Position numbers and translations under genes: made by a program. From contig JANYGI010000027.1 in the NCBI GenBank assembly GCA_025362495.1, positions 39,626 to 103,625 on the forward strand: 64,000 nt of DNA. The letters run 5' to 3'. The stretch comes from Byssovorax sp. Its GTDB lineage: Bacteria; Myxococcota_A; Polyangia; Polyangiales; Polyangiaceae. The notes beneath the pieces were generated by a model. That model was given only the letters and a program-made list of their open reading frames with translations. It ran no database searches and was not told where the DNA came from. Positions 16,744-25,506 of the stretch are shown here, in pieces (the stretch's first letter is position 1; every line of letters starts with the position of its first letter).

Positions 16744-18057
16744 GTGATCGTCGTGCACCGCGCTCTTCGATCCCTCGTCCTCGTCGGCCCCCTCGGCATC
16801 CTCCTCGGCGCCTGCTCCAGCACGCCCGCGCAACCGTCGTCCGGTGCCTCGACCGGCAGCGGCAGCGGGGGTGCCGGCAGCGGGGGCGCGGGAGGCAGCG
16901 GGGGCGCCGGCGGCGGCTTCACGTGCGGCGGCACCGGGGTCGACAAGGGTCCGTGGTCGCTCGCCGTCGACGGCACCTCGGCGAAGATCCGCTGGGAGGC
17001 ATGCCGCACGGGCACCGCGCCCGAGATCGTGTTCGCGCCCGAGGAGGGCGGCGCCGAGGTGAAGGCGGCCGCGGTGGAGACGTCGTTCGTCGTCGCGAAC
17101 ACCTACACGGCGGCCCTCGCGCCTGACGCCACACCCGACTACGCGGGCACGTACTTCATGCACGAGGCGGCCGTCACGGGGCTCGCTCCGGCGACGTGTT
17201 ACGCCTACCACCTCGCCGCCGAGCCCGGGCGCAAAGGCCGCTTCTGCACCGCGCGGGCGCCGGGCGCCGCGTTCACGTTCATGGCCATCGGCGACACCAA
17301 CCCCGGTATCGGCCCCTACGCCAAAGACGTGCTCGCCCACGTGCTGCCGAAGAACCCGGACTTCACCGTCCACGGCGGGGATCTCCAGTATTACGACTCC
17401 AAGCTCGAGACGTGGGCTTCGTGGTTCCCGCCGATGGAGCCGATGCTCGCGCAGGGCGCGCTCTTCCCGGCGATTGGCAATCACGAGAGCGAGATGCCGG
17501 ACGAGTACGCGGCCTACACCGAGCGCTTCTTCGGCGGCGCCGGCTTCGACGGGAAGAACGGGTATTATCGCTTCTCCTGGGGCGGCGTCTGGTTCTTCGT
17601 CCTCGACACGGAAGAGGCGCTCGGGCCTGGATCCGAGCAGGCGACGTGGCTCGCGGCGGAGCTCGCCTTTGCGGTCAAGCAGCCTGGATACCGCTTCTCG
17701 ATCGTCGATTTTCACAAGCCCTGGGTCACCTGCGGCGACACCGCGGACGCCCCGGATCTGCGCGCGCACTTCGAGCCGATCTTCGCGAACACCGGCGTGG
17801 CCCTGGTGATCCAGGCGCACATGCACGGCTACGAGCGCTTCGACTTCGGGACGCTCACCTACGTGACGGCGGCGGGCGGCGGCGGGCGCATCGGCGATCC
17901 CGACATGAACAAAGCCCGCTCGTACTGCGACAAGCGCGTGGCCTCGGGGGGGTTCCGCCACGCCGTGATCTTCGAGGTCGCGCCCGGCAAGCTCACCGGG
18001 ACGGCCATCGACGATCAGGGCATGGTCCGCGACACGTTCACGCTGAACGTGCCTTGA
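16744..18057 (+). CDS. Secreted purple-acid-phosphatase-like metallophosphatase, lipoprotein
   Basis: A GTG-started protein of 437 residues. A signal peptide ends at LLGAC (lipobox, Cys about 24), followed by a Gly/Ser/Ala-rich linker (about 33-58), a fibronectin-like domain (about 65-165) and a calcineurin-type phosphoesterase domain. Metal-binding blocks are readable: AIGDTNPG, HGGDLQYYDS, GNHES and QAHMHGYER. It should hydrolyse phosphomonoesters or related substrates at the cell surface. GTG 16753 is an alternative start. It is a single gene, convergent with the Kazal gene 10 bp away. Confidence 0.85.
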   Translation: MIVVHRALRSLVLVGPLGILLGACSSTPAQPSSGASTGSGSGGAGSGGAGGSGGAGGGFTCGGTGVDKGPWSLAVDGTSAKIRWEACRTGTAPEIVFAPEEGGAEVKAAAVETSFVVANTYTAALAPDATPDYAGTYFMHEAAVTGLAPATCYAYHLAAEPGRKGRFCTARAPGAAFTFMAIGDTNPGIGPYAKDVLAHVLPKNPDFTVHGGDLQYYDSKLETWASWFPPMEPMLAQGALFPAIGNHESEMPDEYAAYTERFFGGAGFDGKNGYYRFSWGGVWFFVLDTEEALGPGSEQATWLAAELAFAVKQPGYRFSIVDFHKPWVTCGDTADAPDLRAHFEPIFANTGVALVIQAHMHGYERFDFGTLTYVTAAGGGGRIGDPDMNKARSYCDKRVASGGFRHAVIFEVAPGKLTGTAIDDQGMVRDTFTLNVP

Positions 18058-18067
18058 GCGAGGGGCG

Positions 18068-18847
18068 TCAGCCGCCGTCGGCTCCCGCGTCGGGGGTGAT
18101 CTTGGTGCAGCTCAGCGTCCCGGTGATCGAGACCCGGGCCTTCGCCGCCTGACAGGCGTTGTCGTAGATGACGCCGTCGCAGCCGCAGACCGGGCTCTTG
18201 ACGCTGGTGCAGTCGGTCGGAGCGAGCTTGCACGAGCCCGTCGCGCTGGGGCCGAGGCACGCGCCCGTCGCGAGCTGGCAATAGCGCCCGTCCTCGCAGG
18301 CCACGTTGTCCGGGCCGCCGCACGCGCACTCGCCGTTCGCCAGGAGCGAGACCATCGCCATCGAGGCGTCGCAGCTGCTCTTGTACGTCTTGCGATCGCA
18401 GCCGCAGACCGGGCTCGAGATCCCCGGGCACGACGTCGGCGGGGCCACGCAGGCCCCCGTGGGATTCGCGTTACCGCAGCTCCCCGGGGCCAGATCGCAG
18501 AACTCGGTGGTGCCGCACTTCACCGCGGTGAGGCCGCCGCAGCCCGCGCCGCACACGCCGGCCGCAGCGACGGAGACGCCGGCGATCGACGCCTCGCACG
18601 AGTTGCTGTAGGTCTTGCCATCGCAGCCGCAGATCGGCGAGAGGACCTGGGCGCACGCGTCGGGCTTCGCCTTGCAAAACCCGAGCGATTTGGGAGTGAG
18701 GCAGACGCCGTTGGCGATGGAGCAGTACTCGTCCGTGCCGCACTCGGTGCTCGTGCCGCAGGTGCCCTGGCAGCCCCACGACATCGGCAGGAAGATCGCG
18801 GTGAGGATCACGGAGGCCGCGGCGGCGAGGCGGAGTCGTAGCGACAT
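18068..18847 (-). CDS. Secreted Kazal-type protease-inhibitor domain protein
   Basis: The 259-residue protein has a signal peptide (SLRLRLAAAASVILTAIFL) and then Cys-rich repeats. Three Kazal cores are readable as PICGCDGKTYSNSCEA, PVCGCDRKTYKSSCDA and PVCGCDGVIYDNACQA, each preceded by a short six-Cys segment. Kazal domains inhibit serine proteases; here they would protect the cell from its own or prey proteases, which is inference. It is closely similar over its whole length to the N-terminal 240 residues of the large protein at 32680-35757, including the region before the start codon. Its ATG overlaps the divergent neighbour's ATG by 2 bp. Confidence 0.85.
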   Translation of the reverse strand: MSLRLRLAAAASVILTAIFLPMSWGCQGTCGTSTECGTDEYCSIANGVCLTPKSLGFCKAKPDACAQVLSPICGCDGKTYSNSCEASIAGVSVAAAGVCGAGCGGLTAVKCGTTEFCDLAPGSCGNANPTGACVAPPTSCPGISSPVCGCDRKTYKSSCDASMAMVSLLANGECACGGPDNVACEDGRYCQLATGACLGPSATGSCKLAPTDCTSVKSPVCGCDGVIYDNACQAAKARVSITGTLSCTKITPDAGADGG

Positions 18848-19880
18848 GCGGTTCCCCCATGTATCACAACGCGCTCGTCTCCGCGGGGTGCTCGCGACGG
18901 TGCTCCTGCTCTCGTCCGGTTGCGCCGATCACCCGCGCGAGACGAGCCCCGATGCGGCGGCCACCGCGCCGGCGTCGGCGCCGCTCCCGTCGGCCAGCGT
19001 GGCCGAGGCGCCGTCGGCTTCGGCGCCGCCCGCGCCCCCGCCTCTTCGCTGTCCGAAGGGGATGATGCGCGTCGACAACCGCTTCTGCATCGATCGCTGG
19101 GAGGCGACCCTCGTCGATCGCGTCACGGGCATGCCGCTGTCGCCGTTCTACCCGCCAGATCGCCGCCTCGCGCTCCAGATCGCCGCGACGTGGGAGCACG
19201 ACCACGCCGAGGTCGGGAGCGAAGAGGCGCGGCGGATGCCGGTGCCCGAGCTCCCGATCTGGCAGCGCGAGCACGACGCCGACCCGCTGGCGCTGACGAA
19301 GCCCAGCGTGAAGCCGAACGGCTACGTCTCGAGCGCGATGGCCTCGCGGGCCTGCGCGAACGCTACCAAACGCCTCTGCCGCAGCAGCGAGTGGGTGAAG
19401 GCCTGCGAGGGCGAATCGGCGCGACCGTTCCCCTACGGCGAGCGCTACGCGGCGGGGGCGTGCAACGTGTTCCGGGCCACGCACCCCGGCATCGTCCTCC
19501 ACGACAACCCCTCGATCGGGCACTTCGATCCGCGGATGAACCTCGTCACCGAGAAAGACGGCTCGCCGCTGCTCCGCGCGACCGGGGCCACGCCGCGCTG
19601 CAAGAGCGAATGGGACGGCGACGCGGCCTGGGACATGAACGGTAACCTCGACGAATGGGTGTCACCGGACGAGGGCGACGAGCCCGCCTCCGACGGCGGC
19701 GCGCCCGACGCCGACGCCGGCAAAGCGGCGCCCGACGGCGGGAAAACGCCGCACAACGGGCTCTTTCTCGGGGGCTTTTACTCGCGATCCAAGCGAGATG
19801 GGTGCCTCTCGCGCGTCAGCAACCACCAGCTCACGTACCTCGATTACTCGACCGGCGTTCGCTGCTGCTGGTCGCCGTGA
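18846..19880 (+). CDS. SUMF1/formylglycine-generating-enzyme-like lipoprotein
   Basis: About 344 residues from ATG 18846, which gives a basic n-region (HVSQRARLR), a hydrophobic VLATVLLLSSG and a Cys at about 26, a plausible lipoprotein signal with GGAG 9 nt upstream. GTG 18888 is an alternative. After an Ala/Ser/Pro linker comes a SUMF1-like fold: MMRVDNRFCIDRWEAT, SRACANATKRLCRSSEWVKACEG, WDMNGNLDEWV, LGGFYS and a terminal TGVRCCW. Many such proteins in myxobacteria are non-enzymatic surface proteins, so generation of formylglycine is not assumed. Confidence 0.8.
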   Translation: MRFPHVSQRARLRGVLATVLLLSSGCADHPRETSPDAAATAPASAPLPSASVAEAPSASAPPAPPPLRCPKGMMRVDNRFCIDRWEATLVDRVTGMPLSPFYPPDRRLALQIAATWEHDHAEVGSEEARRMPVPELPIWQREHDADPLALTKPSVKPNGYVSSAMASRACANATKRLCRSSEWVKACEGESARPFPYGERYAAGACNVFRATHPGIVLHDNPSIGHFDPRMNLVTEKDGSPLLRATGATPRCKSEWDGDAAWDMNGNLDEWVSPDEGDEPASDGGAPDADAGKAAPDGGKTPHNGLFLGGFYSRSKRDGCLSRVSNHQLTYLDYSTGVRCCWSP

Positions 19881-20014
19881 GAATGGCTGTCTCGTCAGCG
19901 AATCTCCCCAACGTTCCATTGATCGGCGGTCTCCCGAGATGTTTCTTTCCGCCTGACGATCCTCGACTATAGTCTCGCTTCGTCTCGGCTCGACAGTGCA
20001 CGCGACGCGCCCTG

Positions 20015-22636
20015 ATGACCCTCCTTCCTTCGCTCCTCGCCCTCGCCACGACGGTGACTCCGCACCTCGGGGCGGCGCGCGCCGATCGGGCGCCGGTGCT
20101 CGACGGGCGGCTCGACGACGCCGTCTGGCAGCGCGCCGAGGCGTCCGAGACCTTCACCCAGAAGGTCCCGAGCAGCGGCGAGGCGCCCAGCGAGCGCACG
20201 ATCGTGCGCGTCGTCTACGACAACGACAACGTCTACGTCGGCATCGACTGCCCGCAGAAGGAAGCGGTCGTCGGGCGCCTGACGCGGCGCGATCGCAACG
20301 TCGAGGCCGACAGCGTCGAGATCGCCCTCGACTCCCGCGGTGACGGTAAGTCGGCGTTCGGCTTCTCGATCAACGCGTCGGGCGTCATCTCCGACGGGCT
20401 GCACTTCAATGACACCGACTACTCGCAAGACTGGGACGAGAACTGGGAGGGCAGGGCCGCGCTGACGAAGACCGGCTGGTCGGCCGAGCTCCGCATCCCG
20501 CTGCGCATTCTCCGCTTCGGATCGCGGCCCGTGCAGAGCTGGGGCTTCCAGGTGAGGCGCTACGTCTCCGCGCTGCAAGAGCTCGACGAGTGGGCGTTCA
20601 TCCCGCGCGACGTGGCCGGCGTGGTCTCGCACTACGGTCACCTCGACAACCTCGTCGGCCTCCGCCCCGGCGCCACGTTCGAGCTCCGGCCCTTCGTCGC
20701 CGGCGGCATCCGTCACCACGATCCGCAGGCCACGGCGCTCGCGCGCGGCTTCGAGCCGAGCTTCTCGGGCGGCCTCGATCTGAAGTGGCACATCAGCCAG
20801 GAGCTCACCCTCGACGCCACGGTGCTCCCCGATTTCGGCCAGGTCGAGGCCGATCAGGTGGTGCTCAACCTCAGCACGTACGAGCAGTATTACCCGGAGA
20901 AAAGGCAGTTTTTTCTCGAGGGCGGCGACACCTTCAGCACCCCGTTCCAGCTCCTGTACACGCGGCGGATCGGCCGCGCCCCGTACCCGCCGGCGCTGCC
21001 GACCGACGGGCCGATCGTCGAGACCGCGGTACACGATCCTGGCCCGTCGACGATCTACGGCGCGGCCAAGCTCGTCGGTGAGCTCGGCCATCACGTCTCG
21101 GTGGGCGAGCTCTTCGCCCTCACCGGCAAGCAGACCGTCGAGGTGCAGCCCTTCGACGTCTCGCGCGGCTCACCCTTCCTCCCGCCGCTCGGCAGCCGCC
21201 CCGCGTCGCCGCGCGTCGAGCGCCTCGCCGCCCCGCTCACCTCGTACAAAGTACTGCGTCTCAAGCGCGAAATTGGTGACAACTCGAGCGTCGGCCTCAT
21301 CGCGATGGCGACCAATCGGCTGGAGCCGAACCCCGCGTATCCCCTGGTGCCGAGCGACTCCAGCGCCCGTCGCGTCGACGCGCTCTGCCCCGGCGGCGAG
21401 CGGGTCGCCCCGGGCCAGCGGTGCTTTCACGACGCCTACGTCGGCGGCGTCGATGCGCGCTGGCGCTCCGCGTCCGGCGACTACTCGGCGAGCGGCCAGA
21501 TGATCGGGACGCTGATCGAGAACGGCCCCGACCGCACGCTGCGCGACGGCTCTGTCGTCCGCGCCGGCGACGCCGCGCCCGCGGTGCAGGTCCGCGTCGC
21601 CAAGGACGGCGGCAAGCACTGGACGGGCAACCTCCGCTATCAGATGCACGGCCGGAAGGCCGACTACAACGATCTCGGCTACATGCAGCGGCAAAACGAG
21701 CACCTGGCCGACGCCTACGTCGAGTACCACACGCTCGATCCGGCGGGCCCGACGCGCGACACGCGGACCGGGATCTACGTCCGCGAACAGGACAACCTCG
21801 ACGGGCTCAACCTCACCCGCGGCGTCGCCCTGTCCACCAACATCAACTACAAAAATTTCTGGGGCAGCTACTTCGAGGTCGACTACTTCGCGCCGCGCTT
21901 CGACGATCGCGAGATGGGCGACGGCGCCGCGCTCCAGCGCGCCGGCTTCGTCGAGCTCGACGTCGCGGGCAACACCGACTCGCGCAAGCTGGTGAGCGGC
22001 AATCTCTGGTCGGCGCTGCGCTTCTTCCAGAACGGCGCCTTCGCGTTCCAGGGCGACGGCGCGTTCTCGGTCCGCGTCCTCCCGCAGTGGGACATCGATC
22101 TGCTCCCGAGCTGGCTCTTCGTGACCGGCGAGCCGCGCTACGTGGGCACCCAGGACACCTCGTACATCTTCGGCCTCCAGCGCGCGCAAAGCCTCGGCGT
22201 CACGCTGCGCTCGACGTACACCTTCACCCCGGCGCTGACGCTCCAGGCCTATGCCCAGCTCTTCCTCGAGTCGCAGCACTTCGCCGGGTTCACCACCGCG
22301 CCCGCCGCGGGCAAGGGCGCCGTCGTGCGGCTCGACGATCTCCAGGCGCTCATCGCCGATCCGACCGGCGCCGCGTCAGGCGATCGCGCGGGCCTCGCTC
22401 GGCCCCGCGGCGCGCTCACGTGGAACCCTGATTTCCAGGGCGGCACGTTCAACGCGAACCTCATCCTCCGCTGGGAGTACCGCCTCGGATCGACGCTCTA
22501 CGTCGTCTACACGCACTCGCAGAACCGCGCCGCCACGCCCGGGCTCGGCGATGGAACCGGCTTCGATTTCCACTTGATCCGCCCTGGCTTGGCCGAGGAC
22601 GCGGTGCTGACGAAGGTCTCGTACTGGTGGGGTTGA
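20015..22636 (+). CDS. DUF5916 protein with CBM9-like N-terminus (outer-membrane associated)
   Basis: The 873-residue protein has a short signal peptide, a carbohydrate-binding family 9-like domain (about 25-215; PVLDGRLDDAVWQRA, VYVGIDC, VEIALDSRGDG, GWSAELRIPL) and a long C-terminal beta-strand region resembling a barrel (DUF5916: FQVRRYVSALQE, PDFGQVEADQ, YYPEKRQFFLEGGDTF). The family is common in saprophytic bacteria and is thought to act in the outer membrane in glycan or peptide use. It is a stand-alone gene with no recognisable promoter in the 134-bp gap before it. Confidence 0.8.
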   Translation: MTLLPSLLALATTVTPHLGAARADRAPVLDGRLDDAVWQRAEASETFTQKVPSSGEAPSERTIVRVVYDNDNVYVGIDCPQKEAVVGRLTRRDRNVEADSVEIALDSRGDGKSAFGFSINASGVISDGLHFNDTDYSQDWDENWEGRAALTKTGWSAELRIPLRILRFGSRPVQSWGFQVRRYVSALQELDEWAFIPRDVAGVVSHYGHLDNLVGLRPGATFELRPFVAGGIRHHDPQATALARGFEPSFSGGLDLKWHISQELTLDATVLPDFGQVEADQVVLNLSTYEQYYPEKRQFFLEGGDTFSTPFQLLYTRRIGRAPYPPALPTDGPIVETAVHDPGPSTIYGAAKLVGELGHHVSVGELFALTGKQTVEVQPFDVSRGSPFLPPLGSRPASPRVERLAAPLTSYKVLRLKREIGDNSSVGLIAMATNRLEPNPAYPLVPSDSSARRVDALCPGGERVAPGQRCFHDAYVGGVDARWRSASGDYSASGQMIGTLIENGPDRTLRDGSVVRAGDAAPAVQVRVAKDGGKHWTGNLRYQMHGRKADYNDLGYMQRQNEHLADAYVEYHTLDPAGPTRDTRTGIYVREQDNLDGLNLTRGVALSTNINYKNFWGSYFEVDYFAPRFDDREMGDGAALQRAGFVELDVAGNTDSRKLVSGNLWSALRFFQNGAFAFQGDGAFSVRVLPQWDIDLLPSWLFVTGEPRYVGTQDTSYIFGLQRAQSLGVTLRSTYTFTPALTLQAYAQLFLESQHFAGFTTAPAAGKGAVVRLDDLQALIADPTGAASGDRAGLARPRGALTWNPDFQGGTFNANLILRWEYRLGSTLYVVYTHSQNRAATPGLGDGTGFDFHLIRPGLAEDAVLTKVSYWWG

Positions 22637-22668
22637 TCACCTCGCGCGGGCGCGGGGTGCTCGCTGAT

Positions 22669-22692
22669 GATTGGTTGCAGCTGCAATCAATC
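22669..22692. promoter_or_regulatory. 24-bp near-perfect palindrome upstream of flippase-NRPS operon
   Basis: The core TTGCAGCTGCAA is a perfect 12-bp dyad, flanked by GATTG and CAATC, giving 11 of 12 pairs matched over 24 bp. It lies about 140 bp before the flippase start and 32 bp after the DUF5916 stop. No T-run follows, so an operator is more likely than a terminator. Confidence 0.45.
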
Positions 22693-22831
22693 CTGCCGCG
22701 CGGGACGCGCGCCGTGGACGGGATCGGTCTGGACAATTCCAGCGATATCCGATAGTTCTCGCCCCCTGCAACCCGGTGACGCCGGGCCTGCCGACAGCCA
22801 CAAATGGTCCCACGATGGAGACTGCGCGCAC

Positions 22832-24439
22832 GTGGAACGGGCGGACGAGGTAGCCGGCGGGTCGGAGGGCAAGTCACCTCGTGATCCCAGCGAAGAAGAG
22901 AAGCGAACCTCGCTCACGAGGAGCGCTGTGCTCGGCGCGATCTGGTCGATCGGGACCAGCGTCGGATCGCGCGGGATCGGGCTCGTCGGCACGCTGCTGC
23001 TCACGCGGTTCCTCGATCCGGACACGTACGGCGAGGCGTCGCTGGCGTACCTGGTGGTCGCGTCGACGCAGACGATCTCCAACTGCGGGCTGCCGCAGTT
23101 CCTCGTGGCCAAGCCGAAAGAGGGGCGGAGCGCGGCGTTTCACGCGTCGTTTTACTTCGTGCTCCTCGGCATGCTCGGGCTTGCCCTCTCGGTAATCTTC
23201 CGGCGGCCGCTCGGCCTCGCGCTGCTGTCGCCGAACCTGGCGGGCTACGTCCCCGGCTTCGCGCTGGCCGGCCTGTGCGAGCGCTTCGTGGTCATCCAGG
23301 ACGCGATCCAGGTGCGGCAGATGCGCTTCCGCTCGCTGAGCTTGCAGCGCTCGATGGGCGAGGCGCTGTACGCGATCGTCTCGGTGACGCTCGCCTGGCG
23401 TGGCCTCGGCGGCTACGCGATCGTGTGGGCGTCGATCGCCCGCTCGGGCTCGCGGCTGATCAGCCTGAGCGCTACCACCGAGCGACGCGAGTGGCTCGAG
23501 CCGTGCCGGATCACCTGGCAGCGCACCCGGGACATGTTCCGCTTCGGGCTGCCAATGTCGGTCGGGGCCATCGCCAACTACGGCGCGCGCCGGTGGGACA
23601 ACCTCCTGATCGCGCGCTACTTCGGGCCCGGGACGCAGGGCGTGTACAACCTCGCGTACAACTTCGCCGACATCCCCGCGACCCAGATCGGCGAGACGAT
23701 CGGCGACGTGCTCGTCCCCTCGTTCGCAAAGATGGAGTCGGACGAGCGCCGCAAGAAGGCGCTGATCCTGGCGCTGCGGATCATGATGCTGATCGTGGCG
23801 CCGCTGGCCGTGGGCCTCGGGATGGTGGCGCCCGAGCTGGTGCGGACGTTCTTCAACGACAGCTGGTCGCGCCGCTCGATCGGCGTGATGATGATGATCC
23901 TCTCCGGGCTCTCGGTGGTGCGGCCGATCGGCTGGGTCGGGAGCTCTTACCTGCAGGTCAAGGATCGGCCGCGGATCATCATGATCCTCGAGGTCGCGAA
24001 GACGGCGACGTTGCTGGTGCTCATCTCGCTGTTCGCCCACGTCGGGCGCGTGCCGAGCTACCGCGTGTACTACGCGTGCGGCGCCGTCGGCGTGGCCTTC
24101 GCCCTCAGCGCGTTCTCGTACCTCTACGCGATCAGCAAGGTCGACGGCACGCCGCTCGCGACGCTGGTGCTGCCGCTCCTGACGCCGGTGCTCGCCTGCG
24201 TGCCAATGGCGTTCGCGGTGTTCGAGTTCCAGCGCCTCGTCGTGCGGTTCGGGCGCATGTACCACCCGGTGATCCTCGTCGGCGAGATCATCGTAGGGAT
24301 CCTGGTGTTCATCCCGTCGGCGTTCCTGATCGCCCCCGGCCCCACCCGCGAGCTGATTGGCCTGCTGCGGAGCGCGCGCGCGCGCCGTCGCGAGAAGAAG
24401 ACCGACGACGCGGCGCCGCCGGCCGAGAATGCGGCCTGA
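22832..24439 (+). CDS. Oligosaccharide flippase/MATE-like (Wzx-type) membrane protein
   Basis: About 535 residues from GTG 22832 (GGAG 12 nt upstream; earlier codons look non-coding). It has about 12-14 hydrophobic helices with the polysaccharide-transporter pattern: GAIWSIGTSVGSRGIGLVGTL near the N-terminus, the typical FLDPDTYGEASLAYLV, RWDNLLIARYFGPGTQGVYNLAYN and IGETIGDVLVPSF. Such proteins flip lipid-linked glycans, and in natural-product clusters they often export the product. It overlaps the PPTase gene by 11 bp and leads toward the NRPS, so export of the peptide product is likely (inference). Confidence 0.85.
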   Translation: MERADEVAGGSEGKSPRDPSEEEKRTSLTRSAVLGAIWSIGTSVGSRGIGLVGTLLLTRFLDPDTYGEASLAYLVVASTQTISNCGLPQFLVAKPKEGRSAAFHASFYFVLLGMLGLALSVIFRRPLGLALLSPNLAGYVPGFALAGLCERFVVIQDAIQVRQMRFRSLSLQRSMGEALYAIVSVTLAWRGLGGYAIVWASIARSGSRLISLSATTERREWLEPCRITWQRTRDMFRFGLPMSVGAIANYGARRWDNLLIARYFGPGTQGVYNLAYNFADIPATQIGETIGDVLVPSFAKMESDERRKKALILALRIMMLIVAPLAVGLGMVAPELVRTFFNDSWSRRSIGVMMMILSGLSVVRPIGWVGSSYLQVKDRPRIIMILEVAKTATLLVLISLFAHVGRVPSYRVYYACGAVGVAFALSAFSYLYAISKVDGTPLATLVLPLLTPVLACVPMAFAVFEFQRLVVRFGRMYHPVILVGEIIVGILVFIPSAFLIAPGPTRELIGLLRSARARRREKKTDDAAPPAENAA

Positions 24440-25211
24440 TCCGATGATCCCGCGGGGCGAGGCGCACCTCTACTTCGCGCTCGAAGATCAGATCCGCGAG
24501 CCCGCGCTCCTCGCCGCGTACGAGGCGCTGCTCACGCCCGAGGAGCGCGCGCGCAAGCAACGCTACTACTTCGAGAAGAACCGCCACGAGTTCCTGCTCA
24601 CGCGCGCTCTCGTGCGCACGGTGCTCTCGCGCTACGCGCCGGTGCGCCCGGCGGCGTGGGCGTTCTCGGCCAACGAGTGGGGCTGTCCGGCGATCGCCAC
24701 CCCGGAAGGCGCTGGCCTGCGCTTCAATCTCAGCAACACCAAGGGCCTCGTTTGCTGCCTCGTCGCCCAGGATCGCGACGTCGGGATCGACGTGGAAGAC
24801 GTCGCGCGCGAGGGCGACACGGTCTCCATCGCCGATCGCTTCTTCTCTCCCACCGAGGTCGCCGAGCTCCACGCCTTACCGGAAGAGCGGCAGCGCTCGC
24901 GCTTCTTCGACTACTGGACGCTCAAAGAGGCCTACATCAAGGCCCGCGGCATGGGCCTGGCGATCCCGCTCGACCAGTTCTCGTTCCTGTTGGCGCCGGG
25001 GAGCCCGATCGGGATCGCCTTCGATCCCCGGCTCCCCGACGATCCGGCCTCGTGGCAATTCGAGCAGATCCGCCCGACCACGGCCCACCTGATCTCGCTG
25101 GCGATCCGCCGCCGGAACGAGGCGAATCTGCGGCTCATCGTCCGCCGCGTGACACCGCTGCTCCCGGCCGCCGATGCGGTGGTCGATCTCGCGCCGACCC
25201 GATCCGCGTGA
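24429..25211 (+). CDS. Sfp-type 4'-phosphopantetheinyl transferase
   Basis: About 260 residues (255 if ATG 24444 is used). Family motifs are present: RFNLSNTKGLVCC, the Mg-binding VGIDVEDV and the FDYWTLKEAYIKARGMG block (about 160-180). The enzyme moves phosphopantetheine from CoA to the Ser of carrier domains. It overlaps the flippase gene and precedes the NRPS, whose two carrier domains (Ser about 650 and 1719) are its obvious substrates. It is probably dedicated to this cluster. Confidence 0.92.
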   Translation: MRPDPMIPRGEAHLYFALEDQIREPALLAAYEALLTPEERARKQRYYFEKNRHEFLLTRALVRTVLSRYAPVRPAAWAFSANEWGCPAIATPEGAGLRFNLSNTKGLVCCLVAQDRDVGIDVEDVAREGDTVSIADRFFSPTEVAELHALPEERQRSRFFDYWTLKEAYIKARGMGLAIPLDQFSFLLAPGSPIGIAFDPRLPDDPASWQFEQIRPTTAHLISLAIRRRNEANLRLIVRRVTPLLPAADAVVDLAPTRSA

Positions 25212-25445
25212 CCGGCGCGCGGCTCCTGTTCATTGCATGAGCGGAGCGCGCCGGAGTCGATTGCCCCGGGCGCGAGCACCTCGAAGCGCTCCTCGCGAAC
25301 CTGGGTGACTACCTGCTTCCCGACGTCCCGGCGCGGCGAGGGGGCTGACGGCGCCATCGTGGCGAGCGCGATCACACTGGCGATCTCCTCGGCGGCGCCG
25401 GAGCAGTGGAGTCAGTCGCGGTCGGAGGGCGCGCTCGCAGTGCTC

Positions 25446-25473
25446 TTGACATTCGATTTTGGGCGGTGATAGC
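25446..25473 (+). promoter_or_regulatory. Candidate sigma70-type promoter of the NRPS gene
   Basis: A perfect -35 box TTGACA (25446-25451) is followed 16 bp later by a weak GATAGC box, about 35 bp before the NRPS start, in an AT-richer patch. The rest of the 295-bp gap after the PPTase gene (25212-25445) holds no protein-like frame. The NRPS may therefore have its own promoter besides read-through. Confidence 0.45.
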
Positions 25474-25506
25474 TTTTTGCGCCCCTTTGTGTCCGGGAGG
25501 TTTTTC

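Noticed and set aside
25233..25469. Small plus-strand frame between PPTase and NRPS
   Set aside because: No ribosome site, no domain, Ser/Ala/Arg-rich composition; the stretch is better read as a promoter region.
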